Shown here piece after piece: positions 23,426 through 29,145 of a stretch of DNA of 29,900 nucleotides. The notes beneath the pieces were generated by a model. It ran no database searches, had not been told where the DNA came from, and worked only from the letters and a program-made list of their open reading frames with translations. The translations under genes and the position numbers were made by a program. The stretch is taken from positions 1 through 29,900 of the forward strand of contig DVOI01000035.1 in assembly GCA_018713665.1 (NCBI GenBank). Direction: 5' to 3'. How positions within the stretch are numbered: the first letter of the stretch is position 1; every line of letters starts with the position of its first letter. This DNA is from Ornithoclostridium faecigallinarum (GTDB taxonomy: Bacteria > Bacillota > Clostridia > Christensenellales > UBA3700).

Positions 23426-23447
23426 TTGCACAGTGCGCTTGCACAGT
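23426..23447. repeat. 9-bp direct repeat in the lipoprotein leader
   Basis: TTGCACAGT occurs twice (23426-23434 and 23439-23447) separated by GCGC, just downstream of the -10 box of the minus-strand promoter. It may be an operator or chance. Confidence 0.4.
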
Positions 23448-23454
23448 TATAAAT

Positions 23455-23483
23455 ATAATAACAAATTCCGCGCGCAATATCAA
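23455..23483 (-). promoter_or_regulatory. Promoter of the lipoprotein gene
   Basis: Minus strand TTGATA (23483-23478), 17-base spacer, TATTAT (23460-23455), about 45 bases upstream of the start codon. The rest of the 335-bp gap to the XRE gene holds the two hairpins listed separately and no supported gene. Confidence 0.8.
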
Positions 23484-23655
23484 GTGTTACGGCATTATTA
23501 TTTGCAAAGCCTCGATTTATCCGCAAAACAGACGGCGGCTTCCCTCTTGCCGCCGAACTCGGCGCAAAAATTCTCCGCGGCGCGCGCCGCTTCTAATCGA
23601 TTTTCTCCTCCCCTCTTTTGCGCGCCGACCTCCGCCGAGCGCAGGAATGCAAAGA

Positions 23656-23676
23656 GGCGCGGCATGGCGCCGCGCC
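23656..23676 (-). terminator. GC-rich hairpin downstream of the XRE gene
   Basis: GGCGCGGC and GCCGCGCC form a perfect 8-bp stem with a 5-base loop, followed on the minus strand by TCTTT. The stem is strong but the U-tract weak, so it is a probable terminator for the pseudokinase-XRE operon. Confidence 0.55.
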
Positions 23677-23690
23677 CGAAATTGCACACA

Positions 23691-23718
23691 TATATCCCTC
23701 TCCCTTTCGGGGGATATA
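23691..23718. repeat. Inverted repeat with 8-bp arms after the XRE gene
   Basis: TATATCCC (23691-23698) and GGGATATA (23711-23718) are inverted copies around a 12-base centre that includes CC-CTTTC-GG. It lies 23 bases after the XRE stop. It may be an RNA 3'-end structure or a binding site. Confidence 0.55.
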
Positions 23719-23741
23719 AAAACCTATCTTCCTAACTTGGT

Positions 23742-23960
23742 TCAGCGAGCGGACTTGTCGTCGTCTTCCAGACCGAGCATATAATCGGTGGTCTTGCCGA
23801 ACAGATTTGCCAGGTCGATCAACGCCTGATAGCTGGGCTCTTTGAGTCCGCGCTCCCAATTGCTGATGGACACCTGGGACACCTGCATGTACTTGGCGAC
23901 GTACACCTGATTGTACCCGTGAGCAAGTCTCTGCTCTTTTAATCTCTCTGCGAATTTCAT
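23742..23960 (-). CDS. Small XRE (Cro/CI) family DNA-binding regulator
   Basis: 72-aa protein made almost entirely of one helix-turn-helix XRE domain: 'FAERLKEQRLAHGYNQVYVAKYMQVSQVSISNWERGLKEPSYQALIDLANLFGKTTDYMLG'. The turn and recognition helix 'VAKYMQVSQVSISNWERG' are canonical. The C-terminal tail is short and acidic (DDDKSAR). The ATG has AGGAGG seven bases upstream, the best ribosome-binding site in this neighbourhood, suggesting more protein than the preceding gene. It starts 30 bases after the kinase-like gene and is probably cotranscribed with it. It may bind the inverted repeat at 24751-24772 in the shared upstream region. Confidence 0.93.
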   Translation of the reverse strand: MKFAERLKEQRLAHGYNQVYVAKYMQVSQVSISNWERGLKEPSYQALIDLANLFGKTTDYMLGLEDDDKSAR

Positions 23961-23990
23961 TTGTTTGCCTCCTGTTATTGTATTCCGACG

Positions 23991-24674
23991 TCAGTCGGTC
24001 GTTTGCCATTTTTTCATCACATCGCCGTCCGCGAGGCTCATCGCCGCCTCCAAGATCGCGTTCTTGTCGATCAAAGCGCCCGTCTCCTCGGCGTATGCGT
24101 CGATGTATTCGCCCATATCGTTGACGATGCCCGTCATGTCGATATGAAAGCCGTCCAGCACCCTCTTTACGAACGGATATGCCGCATAGCATCCCCCTAC
24201 AGCGGCGCACATCGCATACGCTACAATCTGGGCGATGTCCTGATAGGGCAAGCCCTCGCGCATGGACGAAAAGCACACGCAGCAGCACCTGTCATGCGAG
24301 AGGATGAACTCGTCAAAGTCTATCCTGCCGATGATGTGCCCCTCTTCGAGCGAGTAGAACATCTGCAAGAACATGCACAGCCTCGTCGCAAGCGTGTCGA
24401 GAAGTTGTTCGTCGTCCGTCATCGTCGCCCTGCGGAAGAGGGTCGCATAGTCTTCGCCCTCGACGTACTCTGCAATGATGTAGTTGCCTTCCGCCTCGAC
24501 CACGGTCGGCGCGTAACCGGTGATGCCGAGCTGTCTCATGACCGCCGCCTCTTCGTGCGGCACGCGCTCGGACGAATACACCTTCATCACGCACTTATGC
24601 CCGTTGTAGTCGACCACGGACAGACTCTTTTTGCCGTCCGTCCTCGAGCTGTGTTGTCTGACCGCCTTTACCAT
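23991..24674 (-). CDS. Kinase-fold protein lacking catalytic residues (predicted pseudokinase)
   Basis: 227 aa. The N-lobe looks like an APH or small protein-kinase fold: 'VDYNGHKCVMKVY' with the ATP-binding lysine K31, a helix-C glutamate in 'HEEAAVMRQL', and hinge 'NYIIAEYVEGEDY'. The segment 'IGRIDFDEFIL' (115-125) aligns residue for residue with the usual HGDLHPxNFIL catalytic loop, with catalytic Asp replaced by R117 and Asn by E122. The metal-binding Asp of the DFG-like motif is replaced by C134 in a run of four cysteines (C130-C132, C134). A sensor, scaffold or inactive regulator is inferred. The only reachable start, ATG at 24674, has GAGG one base upstream, unusually close. It precedes an XRE regulator. 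Alternatively it could be a non-kinase family. Confidence 0.6.
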   Translation of the reverse strand: MVKAVRQHSSRTDGKKSLSVVDYNGHKCVMKVYSSERVPHEEAAVMRQLGITGYAPTVVEAEGNYIIAEYVEGEDYATLFRRATMTDDEQLLDTLATRLCMFLQMFYSLEEGHIIGRIDFDEFILSHDRCCCVCFSSMREGLPYQDIAQIVAYAMCAAVGGCYAAYPFVKRVLDGFHIDMTGIVNDMGEYIDAYAEETGALIDKNAILEAAMSLADGDVMKKWQTTD

Positions 24675-24707
24675 ACCTCGATTTTACTATAAACAAAGTC
24701 TATAATA

Positions 24708-24736
24708 ATTGTCCTATATTAAAACGGATTTGTCAA
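24708..24736 (-). promoter_or_regulatory. Probable promoter of the pseudokinase-XRE operon
   Basis: Minus strand TTGACA (24736-24731), 17-base spacer, GACAAT (24713-24708). The -35 is perfect and the -10 is four of six. A TATTAT lies a few bases further on and might be used instead. Confidence 0.6.
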
Positions 24737-24750
24737 GAAGAAATAGCCAC

Positions 24751-24772
24751 TTTGTACACAAAATAGTACAAA
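24751..24772. promoter_or_regulatory. Inverted repeat TTTGTAC-N8-GTACAAA, candidate XRE operator
   Basis: Perfect 7-bp arms (24751-24757 and 24766-24772) in an AT-rich region about 15 bases upstream of the -35 box of the pseudokinase-XRE promoter. Size and symmetry suit a dimeric HTH regulator. Confidence 0.5.
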
Positions 24773-24838
24773 CATTCTTCTCGGCACGCGAAAATGCGCG
24801 AGATAAGTCACATTTTCTACTCATCCGTGTATTTCTTT

Positions 24839-27154
24839 TTACTCCTCGCCTGTCTGCGCGTCATTCGCTCCGCGCGCCGCCCTTTTCCTCTTAATCGCGA
24901 CGGCGATCGCCGCACCGGCCGCGGCAGCAATGACGACGACCGCGCTCACTCCCCATGCGATTGCGTCGTAGGGGTCGACAAAGAAGTCGTCGTATTCCGT
25001 CTTCTCGCCCATCCCGGCAGGGAGCGCCGGCGGCGTCCAGACGTCCGCGCCTTCGCGGTATATCCTGATGACGTTGACGCTGTACGGTTTGACTGTCAGG
25101 GACGCGGCGCCTCCGCTCACGCTTCCCTCTTCGATCTCGGGCGCGACGGTGGTGGATCCGGGCTCGTTGCACGCCGCCTTGACGCCGTCGATGAAGACGT
25201 TGGACCAGCCGACATAACCGCCGTCCGTGTCGGCGACGTCGAGGGTCACTTCCCTCGGCTTGGACGACTCGTTGACCAGCTTGACGAACAGCGTCCCGTC
25301 CTCTCCGATCGTTGTCGAAGTCTTGATGTCCGCCGCCCCGTCCGTAGCGATAAATTTCGTGCCCGTGTTGTTAGAATACAGCAATTGCACAAAGTAGTTG
25401 GGCGTCAGAACGACGTCGTGCGAGTCGAACCAGATCATGTTCAGCTCCCAGCAATGAGCGTTGAGCTTGGCGAACGTAGGCGCGTAGGACGCCCATTTGA
25501 CGATGTCGCCGTTGCGCTCTAGAGAGGTCAGATAGCCCGCCTCTTCGATTGCCGACCACATGTTGTTGGCTTTGATGTCGGTGCCTATCCCCCACGGGGT
25601 CGCCGCATACTCTCCGACAAAGACCTGCGCGCCGTCTCGGTCGTAGTCGTCGTAGCGGTCGTTGTTGGCGAACAGCTTGTTTCCGCTCGTGTAGTAATGT
25701 TCGTCGACGATTGTGTCGGGGTACTTTTCGGCGATGATATCCCACGACTCGTCGATGTAGTCTCCGGTGAATTGATAGCTCGCCGACGAGATGACGGTGA
25801 TTTCGGGGTAGGCCTCTTTGACTGCATTGTAGAGCGCGTCGAAGTTGCGCCAATAGACGTCGCCCCAATTCTCGTTGCCGAGGCCGATATACTCCAGCCC
25901 GAACGGTTCGGGGTGACCGTTCGCCGCGCGCACCGCGCCCCAGCGCGTCGTGACGTCGCCGTTGCAGTACTCTATGAGGTCGAGGATGTCCTGTGTGTAC
26001 GCGTCGAACTCGGCGGTGCCCGGTCTCAATGCGAACTTGTCGAGATAGTCGTTCCACTCCTCTTCGCTCAGCTTGCCTTTGCGGTAGTCCGCCTCGGTGT
26101 CGCGGTAGTCGGGCTCGAACTCGAATTGGCAGATCATGCCGACGTTGAGTATCGGGAGCGGCTCGGCGCCGAGGTCCTCGCACAATTGGAAATATTCGTG
26201 ATAGCCGAGCGCGAAGGTGTTGTTGTAGCTCTTGCCAATCGACTCGTCGCGCCAGATGTTGTTGGCGTGCTCGCGCTCTTCGAGCGGACCGATCGTGTTT
26301 TTCCACGAGAACAGCCTGTCGAGGTCGTCGCCCTCGGCGAGACAGCCGCCGGGGAAACGAATGAAGCCGGGCGACAGGTCGTAAAGCGCCTTGACGAGGT
26401 CCTCTCTCAACGTGACGTACTTCCATTGTTCGCTGCCGCTGCCGTATGCGTCCGTCGGCACGAGAGAGACGAAGTCGAGCTCGATCTCGCCCTCCCCTTC
26501 AAACAAGATCTCCAAGCCGCCGTCCGCGGTGACGTCGCTCGTCAGGACGGCCTCATATCTGTCCCAGCCGGGATAGGCGCTCTCCGTCTTTGCGGCGGCG
26601 TCGATCGCGACCTCGTCGCTCAATTGCGCGCCGTCCACGCCGAACAGCATCGCGCTCACGCTGCCGGGATAGCCGTCAAGCCCGCGCGCATAGAAGGACA
26701 GCCGATAGCCGGCGCCCTCTTCGAAGCCCATATCGGGAGTGTCCGCAAGCGCGGCGTTGTAGTGACTTTTGGGATAATCGTAATATTCGGGATAGCCGAT
26801 GTTGATCAGCCGTCCGATGTCCCCGCCGACCGAGAGGACGAGGTGGGAAGGATTTTTATCATGCAGCGGCGAGGAAGTCGAAACGCTCGCTTTGGCGCCC
26901 TCGAACCGCCATGCGGCGAGCTTGTCGGGCGCATATTCGAAACTGCCGTTTTGGACGAGTTCGGATACGAGTCCGCCGTCGCCGGCGTAAGAGATATCCT
27001 CTATGAACAGCCCATACAGGTCTTTGTTGACCGAGACGGTCTCGTTGGCTTTGTCGATGTCGAGCACGACATCCGATCCGCTGTCGCACGCGCACAGCGC
27101 AAGACAGCTCGCGATCGCAAGCGCGGCGATCAATGCGGCGAAAAATTTTTTCAT
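24839..27154 (-). CDS. Alpha-L-arabinofuranosidase, GH51, cell-surface anchored
   Basis: Hydrolyses terminal alpha-L-arabinofuranose from arabinan or arabinoxylan. 771 aa. It has a lipoprotein-type signal with lipobox LCAC (C23). Residues 28-230 form an N-terminal sandwich or carbohydrate-binding-like region. The catalytic barrel follows, with acid/base E428 in 'GLGNENWG' and nucleophile E515 in 'VFVGEYA', plus the C-terminal beta domain 'SLTVKPYSVNVIRI'. A hydrophobic helix (about 732-754) followed by KRKR and a polar tail lies at the C-terminus; there is no LPxTG motif. Having both a lipobox and a C-terminal helix is unusual. The ATG follows GAGAGGA. It is a monocistronic unit divergent from the zinc-ribbon genes. 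Activity on other furanosides cannot be excluded. Confidence 0.93.
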   Translation of the reverse strand: MKKFFAALIAALAIASCLALCACDSGSDVVLDIDKANETVSVNKDLYGLFIEDISYAGDGGLVSELVQNGSFEYAPDKLAAWRFEGAKASVSTSSPLHDKNPSHLVLSVGGDIGRLINIGYPEYYDYPKSHYNAALADTPDMGFEEGAGYRLSFYARGLDGYPGSVSAMLFGVDGAQLSDEVAIDAAAKTESAYPGWDRYEAVLTSDVTADGGLEILFEGEGEIELDFVSLVPTDAYGSGSEQWKYVTLREDLVKALYDLSPGFIRFPGGCLAEGDDLDRLFSWKNTIGPLEEREHANNIWRDESIGKSYNNTFALGYHEYFQLCEDLGAEPLPILNVGMICQFEFEPDYRDTEADYRKGKLSEEEWNDYLDKFALRPGTAEFDAYTQDILDLIEYCNGDVTTRWGAVRAANGHPEPFGLEYIGLGNENWGDVYWRNFDALYNAVKEAYPEITVISSASYQFTGDYIDESWDIIAEKYPDTIVDEHYYTSGNKLFANNDRYDDYDRDGAQVFVGEYAATPWGIGTDIKANNMWSAIEEAGYLTSLERNGDIVKWASYAPTFAKLNAHCWELNMIWFDSHDVVLTPNYFVQLLYSNNTGTKFIATDGAADIKTSTTIGEDGTLFVKLVNESSKPREVTLDVADTDGGYVGWSNVFIDGVKAACNEPGSTTVAPEIEEGSVSGGAASLTVKPYSVNVIRIYREGADVWTPPALPAGMGEKTEYDDFFVDPYDAIAWGVSAVVVIAAAAGAAIAVAIKRKRAARGANDAQTGEE

Positions 27155-27171
27155 ATCTTCCTCTCGTGTCC

Positions 27172-27200
27172 ATTATAACTCAACCTCGGTGATTTTGCAA
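27172..27200 (-). promoter_or_regulatory. Promoter of the GH51 gene
   Basis: Minus strand TTGCAA (27200-27195), 17-base spacer, TATAAT (27177-27172), leaving a leader of about 10-12 nt before the ribosome-binding site. Confidence 0.75.
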
Positions 27201-27244
27201 GCGGCGGCGCGATCTCGGCGCAAGGCGATGTCCCGAAAGCGATA

Positions 27245-27273
27245 TTGACAACCTATGATATTTGTAGTATAAT
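27245..27273 (+). promoter_or_regulatory. Consensus promoter of the zinc-ribbon gene cluster
   Basis: TTGACA (27245-27250), exactly 17 bases, TATAAT (27268-27273): a perfect sigma-A promoter, implying strong expression of the downstream genes unless repressed. Confidence 0.95.
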
Positions 27274-27304
27274 TGAATCATAAAACATATGGAGGAGGTC
27301 AATT

Positions 27305-27775
27305 ATGTTTTGTCCGAAATGCGGCGCCGAGGTCACCTCGGACGACCGTTTTTGCCGCAATTGCGGCGCACAGATAGCGCAGGACGCCGCCGAGAGCGCG
27401 TCTGCCGAGCCGTTCGCTCAAACGGACGCGCAAGGCGATCAGCAGGCGCAACAGCCCGGCGCTCAGCAGGCGCAACAGCCCGGCGCTCAGCCGGGCGCAA
27501 TGCCCGACCCGTTCGGCAGCGGCTACAACGCCGGCTCGCCTCAGGGCTTCAACTACGATCAATACAAACAAGATCACGGCGAGAACGAACAAGCCTCCGC
27601 AGGCTGGGGAGTGCTCGGGTTTTTCTTCCCTGTCGTCGGCTTGATACTCTACCTCGCCTGGTACGACAATCACCGCAAGCGCGCCAAGGTCGCAGGCAAG
27701 GGCGCGTTGATCGGCGTGATCGCCGCTGTGGTGCTCTGGGTGCTCACATTCATCATCGGATTGATCGCAGGATGA
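27305..27775 (+). CDS. Zinc-ribbon membrane protein, paralogue 1
   Basis: 156 aa. The N-terminal zinc ribbon is CPKC...CRNC (C3, C6, C17, C20), followed by a Gln/Pro/Ala-rich linker (about 40-70) with a duplicated 8-residue unit. A conserved 'QGFNYDQYKQDHGENE' block comes next, then two membrane helices (about 98-118 and 132-154) around 'WYDNHRKRAKVAGKGALIG'. The ribbon would be cytoplasmic or membrane-proximal. GGAGGAGG is six bases before the ATG. First of three tandem paralogues; function unknown. The positive loop 'HRKRAK' between helices suggests that both termini lie on the same side. Confidence 0.88.
   Translation: MFCPKCGAEVTSDDRFCRNCGAQIAQDAAESASAEPFAQTDAQGDQQAQQPGAQQAQQPGAQPGAMPDPFGSGYNAGSPQGFNYDQYKQDHGENEQASAGWGVLGFFFPVVGLILYLAWYDNHRKRAKVAGKGALIGVIAAVVLWVLTFIIGLIAG
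27440..27487 (+). repeat. Perfect 24-bp tandem duplication in the linker of paralogue 1
   Basis: 27440-27463 and 27464-27487 are identical, coding twice for the octapeptide QQAQQPGA. Absence of synonymous changes points to recent duplication. Confidence 0.92.
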
Positions 27776-27806
27776 CGCCACACGCGAAAACAAGGAGGTA
27801 ATCATC

Positions 27807-28319
27807 ATGTTTTGTCCCAAATGCGGAACCGAAGTGAATCCCGGCGACCGTTTTTGCCGCGGCTGCGGCTCGCCGATAGCGTTGGAGGGCGAGGCGTCGC
27901 AAGCTCAGCCCGACGATCAACAAACGACCGCCCAACCCGGCGCCAATCCGTTCGGCAACGGCAACGCAGGTCAGCAATACGGCAACCCTTACGGGCAGCA
28001 GGGCGGCTACAACCCGCAGGGCTTCAACTACAACCAATATCAAGACCGCCACGGCGAAAACGAGGACGCGTCCAAGGGCTGGATCGCGCTGGGCTTCTTC
28101 TTCCCCTTGATCGGCTTGATCCTCTATCTCGTCTGGTACGACGAGCACCGCAGGCGCGCGAAATACGCGGGCAAAGGCGCATTGATCAGCGTGATCGTCA
28201 GCGTCGTGGCGGGCATCATCATCCCGATCATCATGGTCATCGTTGCGGCGGCGATCGGCATCGGAGCCGCTGCGGCGGATCCGTACGCGATGTTCGCGCT
28301 CGCGGCGATGCTGCTCTGA
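27807..28319 (+). CDS. Zinc-ribbon membrane protein, paralogue 2
   Basis: 170 aa, same architecture as the preceding gene: zinc ribbon C3/C6/C17/C20 ('CPKCGTEVNPGDRFCRGCG'), a Gln/Asn/Gly-rich linker with 'NPYGQQGGYNPQGFNYNQYQDRHGENEDASKGW', then 'LGFFFPLIGLILYLVWYDEHRRRAKYAGKGALI' and a second helix. The C-terminus is longer than in paralogue 1 and ends in an Ala/Met-rich third hydrophobic stretch (about 146-169). AAGGAGG lies upstream of the ATG, 31 bases after the previous stop. The closest similarity is to paralogue 1, including the GFNY block, suggesting these two separated most recently. Confidence 0.88.
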   Translation: MFCPKCGTEVNPGDRFCRGCGSPIALEGEASQAQPDDQQTTAQPGANPFGNGNAGQQYGNPYGQQGGYNPQGFNYNQYQDRHGENEDASKGWIALGFFFPLIGLILYLVWYDEHRRRAKYAGKGALISVIVSVVAGIIIPIIMVIVAAAIGIGAAAADPYAMFALAAMLL

Positions 28320-28332
28320 CGGGAGGCGCGGT

Positions 28333-28725
28333 ATGTTCTGCCCCAAGTGCGGAAGCGAAGTGGGCGCAAACGACGCCTTTTGCCGAAATTGCGGCGCGCC
28401 GCTCGCCCCTGCCGAACAAAAGAAAAATTGGTCGGACAGGATCGACGACGCGCTCGACGGCTTCTTTTCGAGCGGCGACCGCCGTCCGCCCGAATACCCT
28501 GCGCCCGCCAAGCCTGTCAAGCAAGAAGAAAAACCCTCGGGCTGGTGGGGCGCGCTGGGCTTCTTTGCGCCCACCGTCGGGCTTGTGCTCTACCTTGTCT
28601 GGAACGAAGAGTTCCCCAAGCGCGCCAAAAAGATAGGCAAATGCGCGATCGCCGGCTTTGTCGTGTCGCTCGTGGTCACGCTCGCGTTGTGCCTGCTTAC
28701 GGCTTTGATCCCATTGATGCTGTGA
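28333..28725 (+). CDS. Zinc-ribbon membrane protein, paralogue 3 (short form)
   Basis: 130 aa from the ATG at 28333 (GGGAGG six bases upstream, 13 bases after the previous stop). The zinc ribbon is 'CPKCGSEVGANDAFCRNCG', followed by a short charged linker (NWSDRIDDALDGFFSSGDRRPPEYP) instead of the Gln-rich one, then 'GWWGALGFFAPTVGLVLYLVWNEEFPKRAKKIGKCAIAGF' and a final helix. It lacks the GFNY block of the other two. Last of the cluster, followed by a terminator. The three are likely to form one operon and may assemble together. Confidence 0.87.
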   Translation: MFCPKCGSEVGANDAFCRNCGAPLAPAEQKKNWSDRIDDALDGFFSSGDRRPPEYPAPAKPVKQEEKPSGWWGALGFFAPTVGLVLYLVWNEEFPKRAKKIGKCAIAGFVVSLVVTLALCLLTALIPLML

Positions 28726-28729
28726 GCTC

Positions 28730-28756
28730 AAGCGCCGCCCCGTGCGGCGCTTTTTT
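28730..28756 (+). terminator. Intrinsic terminator of the zinc-ribbon cluster
   Basis: AAGCGCCGC and GCGGCGCTT form a 9-bp stem with a 5-base loop, ending in six T residues (28751-28756). Confidence 0.94.
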
Positions 28757-28810
28757 CTGCCCAATTTTCTCCTTTTGATCGCACATTTGCGCCGCATGCA
28801 AATTGCTTTT

Positions 28811-29003
28811 GGCGCTCCGCTCGCCTCGCCATCAAGCTCCGCCGCCCTTTCCGTCAACTTTCCGCGCGATATCTTTTACCCCCTCGCTATCGCTTCGATC
28901 GCCGTTGACGGCGCTCCGCTCGCTCGCCTTCAAGATCCGCCGCCCTTTCCGTCAACTTTCCGACCGATATCTTTTACCCCCTCGCTATCGCTTGCAATCG
29001 CCG
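28811..29003. repeat. Imperfect tandem repeat, two units of about 98 bp
   Basis: Unit 1 (28811-28909) and unit 2 (28910-29003) share long identical runs, for example the block starting GCCGCCCTTTCCGTCAACTT at 28841 and again at 28939, and another covering ATATCTTTTACCCCCTCGCT. They differ by a 1-base indel and scattered changes. They fill most of the 313-bp gap between the zinc-ribbon genes and the tRNA. No gene with a ribosome-binding site is supported here. Confidence 0.88.
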
Positions 29004-29020
29004 CGGCGATGTAGTATAAT
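28992..29020 (+). promoter_or_regulatory. Promoter of the tRNA-Arg gene
   Basis: TTGCAA (28992-28997), 17-base spacer, TATAAT (29015-29020). The spacer is mostly a perfect palindrome ATCGCCG-CGGCGAT (28997-29010). The predicted transcription start is about 12 bases before the tRNA. Confidence 0.75.
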
Positions 29021-29038
29021 CTTTTAGCAACCCCAAAT

Positions 29039-29115
29039 GTCGCTATAGCTCAGCTGGATAGAGCGACCGCCTCCTAAGCGGTAGGTCGGAGGTTCAAATC
29101 CTCTTAGCGACGCCA
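29039..29115 (+). tRNA. tRNA-Arg, anticodon CCT
   Basis: Cloverleaf read directly: acceptor GTCGCTA pairs with TAGCGAC; D-arm GCTC/GAGC; anticodon stem ACCGC/GCGGT with loop CTCCTAA (anticodon CCT, reads AGG); 5-base variable loop; T-arm GGAGG/CCTCT with TTCAAAT. The discriminator base is G and the 3' CCA is encoded (29113-29115). Confidence 0.97.
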
Positions 29116-29144
29116 AAAGACGCCCCGATTCGGAGCGTCTTTTT
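29115..29144. terminator. Bidirectional terminator between tRNA-Arg and hsdR
   Basis: AAAAGACGC pairs with GCGTCTTTT around an inner CCG/CGG stem with one mismatch. T-runs are present on both strands, so it can end the tRNA transcript (plus) and the hsdR transcript (minus), whose stop lies at 29148-29146. Confidence 0.88.
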
Positions 29145-29145
29145 C

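Noticed and set aside
23593..23691. Short minus-strand reading frames after the XRE gene, with GGGAGAGG upstream of an ATG
   Set aside because: Only about 32 codons, overlapping the GC-rich hairpin that looks like a terminator, with no recognisable peptide features.
21904..23784. 626-codon plus-strand open frame over the lipoprotein gene
   Set aside because: Reverse frame of the lipoprotein; Arg/Asp/Val-rich without domains and runs through that gene's promoter.
28742..29014. Plus-strand open frames across the 98-bp tandem repeat
   Set aside because: They start inside the preceding terminator, have no ribosome-binding site and simply translate the repeat.
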